NCBI GenBank assembly: GCA_019187405.1
Contig: JABAQZ010000015.1
Location: 1-64,000 of the forward strand
Direction of reading: 5' to 3'
Length of the DNA stretch: 64,000 nt
Source of the DNA: Ignavibacteria bacterium
GTDB lineage: Bacteria; Bacteroidota; Ignavibacteria; Tepidaquicellales; Tepidaquicellaceae
Positions 55,099 through 62,955 of this stretch are shown here, piece after piece. A model generated the notes under the pieces. It was given only the letters and a program-made list of their open reading frames with translations, was not told the origin of the DNA and made no database searches. Within the stretch, counting starts at the first letter, position 1. Every line of letters starts with the position of its first letter. The translations under genes and the position numbers were made by a program.

Positions 55099-57756
55099 AT
55101 GAAAAAGCTATTTATTGTTTGCTTGTTTCTGATTTTGTATTCAGGAATAATTAATATGGCAAATGCGCAATTGGGCGGAAATATTTCAATTCCGACAGAC
55201 ATAAGTACAATTGCACAAGCTATTGACTCATTAAATATAGTGGGAGTAAATTCCGGAGGAGTTGTTTTTAATGTAGCTGCCGGTCATACTGAAACGTCAT
55301 CAAATAAAGTTCTTACAATTTCAACCAATCCGCCGACTTCATTAAATAAGGTAACATTTGTAAAATCAGGTTCGGGTACAAATCCGCTGATAACTGCTGC
55401 TCCTGGATCTTCATCAACTGCAGACGGCATAATTAAGATCAACGGCGCTGATTATGTTACTTTTGACGGAATTGATTTGCTCGACCCAATTTCAAACACC
55501 GGTGATCAGGTAATGGAGTGGGGATATGCTTTGTTTAGAGCTGATATTGCAAATGGTACACAGAATACCATTATCAGAAATTGTACTATTACTCTTCAAA
55601 AGATCAGCGCATTGTCAATAGGAATTTATGTGGCTAATAAAGACATTAACGGAATTACAATAAATACTGATATTCCTTCGGGACTAAACAGTTACAATAA
55701 ATTTTACGGAAACAATATTTCAAATGTATATAAAGGCATTGTTGTTATATCCGCAACTACAATTAATCAAAAAGATTTTGACAATGAAGTCGGTGTAATA
55801 GGTCAGGCTTCAAATTCAATAACAAACTGGGGCGGAAGCACAATCTCTGCTGAAGGAATCAGATGTGAAGGACAGGTTAACATAAAAATTAACAACAACA
55901 TTGTCAACGGGGGAGCAGGAACTGGAGGCGCAGCTGCAACTGTCGGCATAATGGCTACACTTTTCGGTTCTTTACCTAATGCTGCAAATTATGAAATAAG
56001 TCATAATGTTGTTACAATATCAGCAAATTCTTCTTCGCAGGCTCACTACGGCATCAGAGCCCTTGCAAACGGAGATACCGTAAGAATTCATCATAACATA
56101 ATTGAGAATTGCGTTTCTTCACAGACTACTAATTCGTTTAATGCACTTGCTCATGATCCGGTTGGGACAGTAAATGCGGCATACATACATGATAATATAA
56201 TAAGGAATAACTCTCATTCAGGAACAGGAACTTCTACAATGCTTAATACAGGTTCAGCAAGCGGTTCAATAAATGATTTAAAGATTTATTCAAATCAGAT
56301 TTATGGTAATCAGAAAACCGGTGTCAGCGGTAATATGAGTTGTATAACCGTGCCGGATGGTTCAATCGAATGTTACGATAATCAGATTTATAATAATTCG
56401 ATTCCTAATTCCTCTGGAACATCAGCATCTACGATTTATGGTTATTTTAACAGTTTCAATAATCCTGTTAAGGAAAAAATTTACGGAAATGTAATTTATA
56501 ATTTGACTGTCGGAGGTTTTAATACTTCATCATCATCTATTATTGCAGGTATTAGATCGAATTTATCAACATCTTCGACTACCTTAAAGGAAATAAACAA
56601 CAATATTATTTACGATCTTTCATCAGTCAGCGGAAATACAACCTTAGGGGGAGTTATCGGAATTTGGAGCTCTGCTGGAGCGAATACAAAGATTTACTCA
56701 AATAAAGTTTATGATCTTACAAACAATGGTTCATCTGGCACATCAACAGGAGTATTTGTCACATCCGGAGCTTTAATAGAAATCAGAGATAATCTTATCT
56801 GGGATTTAAAAACTCCTAATTCTTCGGGCATAAATTCAATCGTGGGAATTTATTCATCCAGTACAACTACAAACAGTTCAATCGGAATTTTTGATAATTC
56901 CATTCAGCTTAATGCAAGTTCATCTGCGACAATATTCGGAACTTCAGGTGTTTTTGTAGCTGGTAATGCCACTGCAACAACTGCAGCCGTTGATATGAGA
57001 CACAACGTAATAATGAATCTTTCCACGCCGGGAACATCTGGTGGTTTTACAACTGCATATAGAAGATCTTCCATAAATCTGAATAATTATGCAATGACAT
57101 CCGATTCAAATAATTTTTATGCTGGAACTCCTGCCGCTAACAGAGTAATTTTTTATGACGGAACAAACAGCGACCAGACACTTGCTGCATATCAGACAAG
57201 AGTAGCGCCTCGTGATGCAAATTCAGTTTCGCAAATATCAAAAACTCTTAACCTTGCGATCAATCTCGAAGCATGTCTTGAGATCGATACAATTACAGTT
57301 GAAATAAGAGATACCGTATCGCCTTACACTGTTATCGACAATGCTGTGGGATTAGGCGGATTCGGGATGAAGCAGGTATTTACGTTTGACAATGTACAGA
57401 ATAATGTTTATTACTATATTGTTTTCAAACACAGAAACTCAATCCAGACTTGGAGCAAAGGAGGAGGAGAAAGATTTATCGATGGAGTTTTGAATTATGA
57501 TTTTACAACGGCCGCCTCACAGGCGTTTGGAAATAATATGATTTCGGTTGGAGGTAAATATTCTTTTTACACTGGTGATGTTACACAGGATGAAGTAGTT
57601 GACGGAAATGACGGCGCTCTGATAGATAATGATGCTTCGGCATTTGTGACGGGATATGTAAATACGGATTTGGATTGCAACAGTGTTGTTGACGGAGCGG
57701 ATGCTGTTTATGCCGAAAATAATGCAGCTAATTTTATAAATGTAATTAAACCGTAA
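55099..57756 (+). CDS. Secreted parallel beta-helix protein with dockerin-like C-terminus
   Basis: An 885-residue exported protein. After a signal peptide (1-23) there is a long right-handed beta-helix (about 80-690) with repeated ...NxIxN... rungs: KIYSNQIYGNQK, ECYDNQIYNNS, KIYGNVIYNLTV and KIYSNKVYDLTN. The helix is Ser/Thr/Asn/Gly-rich, as in surface adhesins and polysaccharide-active proteins; no catalytic residue is obvious. The C-terminal ~165 residues are the module shared with the subtilase and DNRLRE genes, with HRNSIQTWS, FGNNM, then TGDVTQDEVVDGNDGA and DLDCNSVVDGADA, ending VIKP. It has no T9SS domain. A terminator follows. Confidence 0.88.
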   Translation: MKKLFIVCLFLILYSGIINMANAQLGGNISIPTDISTIAQAIDSLNIVGVNSGGVVFNVAAGHTETSSNKVLTISTNPPTSLNKVTFVKSGSGTNPLITAAPGSSSTADGIIKINGADYVTFDGIDLLDPISNTGDQVMEWGYALFRADIANGTQNTIIRNCTITLQKISALSIGIYVANKDINGITINTDIPSGLNSYNKFYGNNISNVYKGIVVISATTINQKDFDNEVGVIGQASNSITNWGGSTISAEGIRCEGQVNIKINNNIVNGGAGTGGAAATVGIMATLFGSLPNAANYEISHNVVTISANSSSQAHYGIRALANGDTVRIHHNIIENCVSSQTTNSFNALAHDPVGTVNAAYIHDNIIRNNSHSGTGTSTMLNTGSASGSINDLKIYSNQIYGNQKTGVSGNMSCITVPDGSIECYDNQIYNNSIPNSSGTSASTIYGYFNSFNNPVKEKIYGNVIYNLTVGGFNTSSSSIIAGIRSNLSTSSTTLKEINNNIIYDLSSVSGNTTLGGVIGIWSSAGANTKIYSNKVYDLTNNGSSGTSTGVFVTSGALIEIRDNLIWDLKTPNSSGINSIVGIYSSSTTTNSSIGIFDNSIQLNASSSATIFGTSGVFVAGNATATTAAVDMRHNVIMNLSTPGTSGGFTTAYRRSSINLNNYAMTSDSNNFYAGTPAANRVIFYDGTNSDQTLAAYQTRVAPRDANSVSQISKTLNLAINLEACLEIDTITVEIRDTVSPYTVIDNAVGLGGFGMKQVFTFDNVQNNVYYYIVFKHRNSIQTWSKGGGERFIDGVLNYDFTTAASQAFGNNMISVGGKYSFYTGDVTQDEVVDGNDGALIDNDASAFVTGYVNTDLDCNSVVDGADAVYAENNAANFINVIKP

Positions 57757-57780
57757 ATTAATTTTCTTCTTTTAATTTTT

Positions 57781-57816
57781 AAAATCCCGGCGGATTATCT
57801 CTGTCGGGATTTTTTA
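57781..57816 (+). terminator. Intrinsic terminator after the beta-helix gene
   Basis: AAAATCCCG (57781-57789) pairs perfectly with CGGGATTTT (57805-57813), followed by T residues. It lies 25 bp after the stop. Confidence 0.85.
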
Positions 57817-57915
57817 TCTAATACATTAGTTTAAAAAAATATAAAAATTTTTGTGAATGAAAATTTAAAATAGTTAGTTTCCATTCTTAGAGAAATTTAA
57901 ATTCAGATTATCAGT

Positions 57916-58275
57916 ATGAATCTAAGACAGATAGCCTTGGCATTTTCAAATGGAAATTTTGAACAAACGATGGAATATTTTGCTGATGATGTTGAATGGA
58001 TTATTGTCGGTGAAAAAATATTTAAGGGAAAAAATGCGGTGATAGAGTATTGCAGAACTATTTCAGAATATTTTAATTCCGTTGAAACTGATTTTAAAAC
58101 TATAAATGTAATTTCATCTAACAAATGTGTCGCAGTAAGCGGAACAGCAGAGTTTAAAAGAAATAATGAAAGAGTTGCGTTTGTTTATGCTTGTGACATT
58201 TATGAATTTAATAATCTAAATAAGTTGAGAAGAATCACTTCATACTGCATTCAGGATAATATAGAATTTGTTTAA
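57916..58275 (+). CDS. SnoaL/NTF2-like protein
   Basis: A 119-residue protein with the NTF2-like alpha+beta cone fold: an N-terminal helix (RQIALAFSNGNFEQTMEYFADD), VEWIIVG, a helix FKGKNAVIEYCRTISEYF, then four strands ending in RRITSYCIQD. No catalytic residue or bound ligand can be named, and family members are diverse. It is cytosolic and monocistronic, and convergent with the tRNA gene that follows. Confidence 0.82.
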   Translation: MNLRQIALAFSNGNFEQTMEYFADDVEWIIVGEKIFKGKNAVIEYCRTISEYFNSVETDFKTINVISSNKCVAVSGTAEFKRNNERVAFVYACDIYEFNNLNKLRRITSYCIQDNIEFV

Positions 58276-58324
58276 TATCGCTACAGGCAGTTATCTGCAG
58301 GAATTGAACCAGTAAAAAAAAAAG

Positions 58325-58396
58325 CTCGACAGGCAGGACTTGAACCTGCAACCCTTCGGTTAACAGCCGAATGCTCCACCATTGAGCTACTGTCGA
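58325..58396 (-). tRNA. tRNA-Asn (anticodon GUU)
   Basis: Read on the minus strand, all four arms fold. Acceptor TCGACAG pairs with CTGTCGA, U8-A9 follow, the D arm is GCTC/GAGC, the anticodon stem TTCGG/CCGAA holds the loop CTGTTAA with GTT at 34-36, and the T arm is GCAGG/CCTGC around TTCAAGT. The discriminator is G, as in tRNA-Asn. The gene is 72 nt and does not encode CCA. A T-run follows (complement of 58314-58323). Confidence 0.95.
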
Positions 58397-58404
58397 GTAA
58401 TTTG

Positions 58405-58412
58405 CAAATATA
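58405..58412 (-). promoter_or_regulatory. Promoter box TATATTTG of the tRNA-Asn gene
   Basis: On the minus strand TATATTTG ends 8 bp before the tRNA 5' end, just where a -7 element should be. TTG lies 20 bp further upstream as a possible -33 element. Of the matches in this window this is the most convincing. Confidence 0.55.
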
Positions 58413-58470
58413 AATTGATTAGAGTTTTTAATCAATGTGAAAAAAATTAAATTCTCTAAAAATACTTAAG

Positions 58471-59661
58471 TTGGACAGCATTAAGACAGTTTCAGAACTG
58501 ACAAGAGAGATTAAAGAGCTTGTTGAGTATAATTTCGGGTTTGTTTTAGTAGAAGGAGAAATTTCAAATTTTAAACTTCATACGGCATCAGGTCATCTCT
58601 ATTTTACTCTCAAGGATGAAAAAGCTCAGATAAATGCCGTGATGTGGAATTCAAGAACTTTCAATCTGGAATTTAAGCCTGATAATGGAATGAAAGTTCA
58701 GCTTAAGGGTAGAATTACTTTATTTGAAAGCCGGGGGTCTTATCAAATTGATGTCTTTGAAATGAAACAGGCGGGTAAGGGTGATTTGTATGCTGAGTTC
58801 GAAAAACTAAAACTGAAACTTCAGAAAGAAGGCTTGTTTGATGCTGTCCATAAAAAGAGAATTCCCGATTTTCCTGAAAGAGTCGCCGTTATCACTTCCG
58901 AAAGCGGTGCAGCACTTCAAGATTTTATTAAAGTTACAAGAAAAAGATATCCATTTGTAAAACTATATCTGTTAAATGCCATTATGCAGGGAGACGGCTC
59001 AGCTGACAGCGTGTGCCGTGCAATTAAACATATTAACAAAAGCAGGCTTGGAATCGACGTAATGGTAATAACAAGAGGAGGTGGCTCGATAGAAGACTTA
59101 TGGAGCTTTAACAATGAAAATGTTGTAAGAGAAATTTTCAATTCGCATATTCCAGTTGTTACTGCAATCGGACATGAAACCGATTTTACTCTCAGCGATT
59201 TTGCCGCGGATATAAGAGCGGCTACACCTTCGGCAGCCGCAGAAAATATATTCAAAGATAAAAATGAAATGCTGAGAGTATTGGATCATGCTAATGAGGA
59301 ACTAAAGGATATTGTTAAAAGCAAAATTGAGAATCTGAAAAATCAGCTCGATAATATTTCCCGGAATTATTATTTCAGAAAACCTCAGGATATGCTTAAT
59401 GAATTCAAACTAAAAACCGATGAGATGTACAAAAAAATCTCGGACGTTGTCAGATTTAAGTTAAACAGCCTGAATCAAATTCTTAATACAACTGAGAAAC
59501 TGCTTGTAAATCTAAGTCCGGATCAGATTTTAAAGAGGGGATATACTATTGTTTTCAGAGAAGATAAAGTTTTGTCAAGAAAAAAATATTTGAAAAAAGA
59601 CGATGAGCTGAAGATTAAGTTTTATGATGGTGAGACTGGGGTGAAAGTGAGCAGTTTGTAG
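58471..59661 (+). CDS. xseA: Exodeoxyribonuclease VII large subunit
   Basis: A 396-residue protein starting at a TTG; no ATG is available near the start. An OB-fold (VLVEGEISNFKLHTASGHLY) is followed by the nuclease domain with FPERVAVITSESGAA, MVITRGGGSIEDLWSFN and IGHETDFTLSDFAADIRAATPSAAAE, and a coiled-coil C-terminus. Exo VII degrades single-stranded DNA. The last two codons and the stop (AGT TTG TAG) coincide with the first unit of the heptamer array that follows. It is separated from xseB by 676 bp; in most genomes the two genes are adjacent. Confidence 0.97.
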   Translation: MDSIKTVSELTREIKELVEYNFGFVLVEGEISNFKLHTASGHLYFTLKDEKAQINAVMWNSRTFNLEFKPDNGMKVQLKGRITLFESRGSYQIDVFEMKQAGKGDLYAEFEKLKLKLQKEGLFDAVHKKRIPDFPERVAVITSESGAALQDFIKVTRKRYPFVKLYLLNAIMQGDGSADSVCRAIKHINKSRLGIDVMVITRGGGSIEDLWSFNNENVVREIFNSHIPVVTAIGHETDFTLSDFAADIRAATPSAAAENIFKDKNEMLRVLDHANEELKDIVKSKIENLKNQLDNISRNYYFRKPQDMLNEFKLKTDEMYKKISDVVRFKLNSLNQILNTTEKLLVNLSPDQILKRGYTIVFREDKVLSRKKYLKKDDELKIKFYDGETGVKVSSL

Positions 59662-60205
59662 TTTGTAGTTAACAGTTAATAGTTTGCAGTTTGCAGTTTG
59701 TAGTTTGTAGTTAACAGTTGATAGTTTGCAGTTGATAGTTTGCAGTTGATAGTTTGCAGTTGGCAGTTAATAGTTTGCAGTTTGTAGTTTGTAGTTTGCA
59801 GTTGATAGTTTGCAGTTGATAGTTTGCAGTTGATAGTTTGCAGTTAATAGTTTGCAGTTAATAGTTTGCAGTTGATAGTTTGTAGTTTGTAGTATGCAGT
59901 TTGTAGTTAACAGTTAATAGTTTGCAGTTTGTAGTATGCAGTTTGTAGTATGCAGTTTGTAGTTTGCAGTTTGTAGTTTGCAGTTGATAGTTTGCAGTTT
60001 GTAGTTAACAGTTAATAGTTTGCAGTTTGTAGTATGCAGTTTGTAGTATGCAGTTTGTAGTTTGCAGTTTGTAGTTTGCAGTTGATAGTTTGCAGTTTTT
60101 AGTTAACAGTTAATAGTTTGTAGTTGATAGTTTGTAGTTGATAGTTTGTAGTTGATAGTTTGTAGTTGATAGTTTGTAGTTGATAGTTTGTAGTTAATAG
60201 TTTGT
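59653..60205. repeat. Heptanucleotide array AGTTNNN, 79 units
   Basis: Seventy-nine consecutive 7-bp units with no indel (79 x 7 = 553 bp). Common forms are AGTTTGT, AGTTTGC, AGTTGAT, AGTTAAC, AGTTAAT and AGTATGC. A 98-bp block of 14 units (59898-59995) is repeated exactly at 59996-60093. The array begins inside the end of xseA and fills most of the gap before xseB. The remainder (60206-60337) is plain AT-rich sequence. Reading frames hit TAG often, so it is not coding. Confidence 0.97.
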
Positions 60206-60337
60206 AGTAATATATAATTATGTAGATTATGATATAGAATTGGTGATTGAGTTTTGGGAGGTGATGAAGAATTTTGATTAGATAAATTTTATTATAATTG
60301 TAAATATGAATTTTAATAATACAATAAAATTTGAATC

Positions 60338-60565
60338 ATGGCAAAGAAAAAAGAAACAGTTGAAAATCCCGTAAGTAATTTCAGAAAATCGTTTAAGAGG
60401 CTTGAAGAGATTTTAGATAAGCTTGAAAATGAAGTGGAAGATGAATCACTGGAAGAAATCGTAAAAAATTACAAAGAGGGTCTTACTCTTCTTAAAGAAT
60501 GCAGAAAGATGCTTGCTGAAGCTGAACTTCAGATTGAAAAAATAAGCACTGAAGATAAAAATTAA
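60338..60565 (+). CDS. xseB: Exodeoxyribonuclease VII small subunit
   Basis: A 75-residue protein, mostly a helical hairpin, with the family core SFKRLEEILDKLENEVEDES, then LEEIVKNYKEGLTLLKECRK. It binds several copies per XseA large subunit. Unlike the usual direct neighbourhood, it lies beyond a 553-bp heptamer array from xseA. It is 33 bp upstream of dxs, a common gene order. Confidence 0.94.
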   Translation: MAKKKETVENPVSNFRKSFKRLEEILDKLENEVEDESLEEIVKNYKEGLTLLKECRKMLAEAELQIEKISTEDKN

Positions 60566-60571
60566 AAAACT

Positions 60572-60579
60572 TATATTTG
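60572..60579 (+). promoter_or_regulatory. TATATTTG box upstream of dxs
   Basis: A match to TAnnTTTG in the 33-bp gap after xseB, 19 bp before the dxs ATG. It could start a dxs-only transcript. No clear -33 element is seen. Confidence 0.35.
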
Positions 60580-60598
60580 TCAAATAATTTTTTTGAAA

Positions 60599-62518
60599 AT
60601 GAGCGATTATGATTTAAAAAATACAAAATTTCTCAAGGATGTAAATTATCCTTCAGACCTGAAAAAACTAAATCTGATGGATTTGAGGAATTTAGCTGAT
60701 GAACTAAGAGAGTATTTAATTGATACAATATCCAAAATAGGCGGTCATCTTGGAGCTTCATTGGGAGTGTGTGAGCTGACTCTTGCGCTTCATTATGTAT
60801 TTAATACGCCTGAAGATAAGATAATCTGGGATGTTGGTCATCAGGGATATATTCATAAAATTCTTACCGGCAGAAAAGAAGCATTAAAAACAATAAGACA
60901 AAAAAACGGAATCAGTGGTTTTCTGAAAAGAGATGAAAGCGAGTTTGATGTTTTTGGGGCAGGTCATGCTTCAACTTCAATTTCAGCTGCTCTTGGAATA
61001 GCAACTGCAAGAGATTTTCAGAATAAAAAGTATAAAGTAGTTGCGGTAATTGGTGATGGATCGATGACAGGCGGAATGGCTTATGAAGCAATGAATAACA
61101 TCGGATTGCTCAAAAAAGATATTATAGTTGTATTGAATGATAATAAAATGTCTATTGCACCCAACGTTTGGTCGCTTCAGAATTATTTTAACGAACTGAT
61201 GACAAACGATACTTATAATAAATTCAGAAGCAAGGTATGGGAAATGACGGGAGTATTGGATAAACGGACAAGCGACAGATTGCGGAGAGCTGCTGCAAAA
61301 ATCGAAGGCGGATTAAAGGGCGTCATTACACCTGGTATGCTCTTTGAAGCTCTTGGATTCAGGTACTTCGGTCCGGTAAACGGTCACAATGTTGTCAATC
61401 TTGTAAAGACGCTTGAAGAAATTCACAAGATGTCCGGACCTATACTTGTACATGTGATTACCGAAAAAGGCAAAGGTCCTTCTTATGCAACGGATCATCC
61501 TCAAAAAATACATGCTTTGAATCCATTTGATAAAACCACCGGAATCGAGCACAAGAAAATAAAAGTTACTCCATACACAAAAGTATTCGGCGAATCTCTT
61601 ACGGAACTTGCAAAGAAAGATGAAAAAATAATTGCCGTAAATGCTGCGATGCCTGACGGAACCGGATTAAATTACATGCAGAAAGAAATTCCCGAAAGAT
61701 ATTTTGACGTAGGAATAGCCGAGCAGCATGCTGTTACATTTTGTGCCGGGCTTGCCGCCGAAGGATTTACACCAGTTGCAGCGATATATTCGACTTTTCT
61801 TCAGAGAGCATTTGATCAGATAATACATGATGTTGCACTTCAGAAACTTCCTGTTGTTTTTGTTCTTGACAGGGCAGGACTTGTCGGTGCGGACGGACCT
61901 ACTCATCACGGAGCTTTTGATCTATCTTATTTAAGACTTGTGCCTGGAATGGTGATAATGTCTCCCAAAGACGAAGCTGAACTCAGAGACATGCTTTATA
62001 CAGCGACACAATATAAGAGAGGTCCGATAGCATTGAGATATCCGAGAGGAAATGCGGTAGGAGTGGAACTTCATGATTTTCAAAAAATTGATATCGGGAA
62101 AGGTGAGATTTTAAAAAGCGGCGAAGATGCAGCCATACTTGCAGTCGGTAATATGGTTAGCCATTCTCTGGCTGCTGCTGAATTACTGGAGAAAGCAAAT
62201 GTCAAAGCAGAAGTTGTAAATGCAAGATTCATAAAACCGCTTGACATTAAACTTTTGTCCGATATTTTCAGCAGATTCAGAAAAATAATTACAATAGAAG
62301 ACAATACAGTCTCCGGTGGATTTGGAAGCGCAGTTACCGAATTTGCAATACAGAATAATCTGAAAAATGATATATTAATTCATGGAATACCGGACAGATT
62401 CATTGATCATGGAAAACCGGAAGAATTATATGAAGAGCTTAAACTTGATGCAAAGGGAATTTCTGAAGTAGTAATTGAATTCTTATCAAGAGTGAAGTAT
62501 CATGATGAGAAGATTTAA
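60599..62518 (+). CDS. dxs: 1-deoxy-D-xylulose-5-phosphate synthase
   Basis: A 639-residue TPP-dependent enzyme of normal length, making DXP from pyruvate and glyceraldehyde 3-phosphate in the MEP isoprenoid pathway. The TPP motif GDGSMTGGMAYEAMNN (GDG...N), the catalytic-type VGHQGYIHKILTGR, and DVGIAEQHAVTFCAGLAAEG and TPIAAIYST-like TPVAAIYSTFLQRAFDQ segments are present. The ATG at 60599 is preferred to a TTG two codons earlier. Its end overlaps a lipoprotein gene by 17 bp. Confidence 0.97.
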   Translation: MSDYDLKNTKFLKDVNYPSDLKKLNLMDLRNLADELREYLIDTISKIGGHLGASLGVCELTLALHYVFNTPEDKIIWDVGHQGYIHKILTGRKEALKTIRQKNGISGFLKRDESEFDVFGAGHASTSISAALGIATARDFQNKKYKVVAVIGDGSMTGGMAYEAMNNIGLLKKDIIVVLNDNKMSIAPNVWSLQNYFNELMTNDTYNKFRSKVWEMTGVLDKRTSDRLRRAAAKIEGGLKGVITPGMLFEALGFRYFGPVNGHNVVNLVKTLEEIHKMSGPILVHVITEKGKGPSYATDHPQKIHALNPFDKTTGIEHKKIKVTPYTKVFGESLTELAKKDEKIIAVNAAMPDGTGLNYMQKEIPERYFDVGIAEQHAVTFCAGLAAEGFTPVAAIYSTFLQRAFDQIIHDVALQKLPVVFVLDRAGLVGADGPTHHGAFDLSYLRLVPGMVIMSPKDEAELRDMLYTATQYKRGPIALRYPRGNAVGVELHDFQKIDIGKGEILKSGEDAAILAVGNMVSHSLAAAELLEKANVKAEVVNARFIKPLDIKLLSDIFSRFRKIITIEDNTVSGGFGSAVTEFAIQNNLKNDILIHGIPDRFIDHGKPEELYEELKLDAKGISEVVIEFLSRVKYHDEKI

Positions 62519-62954
62519 CATATTAATAATTTTTATTTGTCTGGTTTCCGGATGCGGCTTGGATGATCCGGTCAATACGGCAGATGAAACTATTTTATTT
62601 CAAAGAGAAGGAATTGTAGAAAGTTTCGGCGGAGACTGCTCCGGTGTTCAGATTCGTACAAGTTCACTTAACATACATAACCTCGGGCAATTTGAAAATC
62701 TGAAGTTTGATTTCTCTGCATTTTCAGATGCAGATCTTTCTAGTATATCCATATTTTATATTTCTGAAGGTGAAACTGTAAATTTAATGAATCTGATCGA
62801 TCGTGATGAAATAAATTCCAGCAGGACATTTTCATGCGAATCACCGGAATTTAACGGTGAGTTGTTTCTCAGATTAACATTAAAATCTTCAGTCTGCACA
62901 GGACAAATTTTTCACATCGAAATGCGTGATTTAAAAGTTACCGGTTTAAATTAA
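62502..62954 (+). CDS. Putative lipoprotein of unknown function
   Basis: A 150-residue protein with a short signal peptide ending in a lipobox (CLVSGC, about residues 13-18). The mature part looks beta-rich, with four Cys (GGDCSGV, FSCES, SVCTG and the lipobox Cys). No family is recognised. Its ATG lies inside the end of dxs (17-bp overlap), so it is translationally coupled to dxs, though a functional link is not evident. The miaB start follows its stop by 1 bp. Confidence 0.75.
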   Translation: MMRRFNILIIFICLVSGCGLDDPVNTADETILFQREGIVESFGGDCSGVQIRTSSLNIHNLGQFENLKFDFSAFSDADLSSISIFYISEGETVNLMNLIDRDEINSSRTFSCESPEFNGELFLRLTLKSSVCTGQIFHIEMRDLKVTGLN

Positions 62955-62955
62955 A

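Noticed and set aside
58235-58435. 66-codon minus-strand open frame
   Set aside because: It is the antisense reading through the tRNA-Asn gene.
59653-60205. Protein-coding repeat
   Set aside because: The 7-bp period cycles all frames and TAG stops recur every few units.
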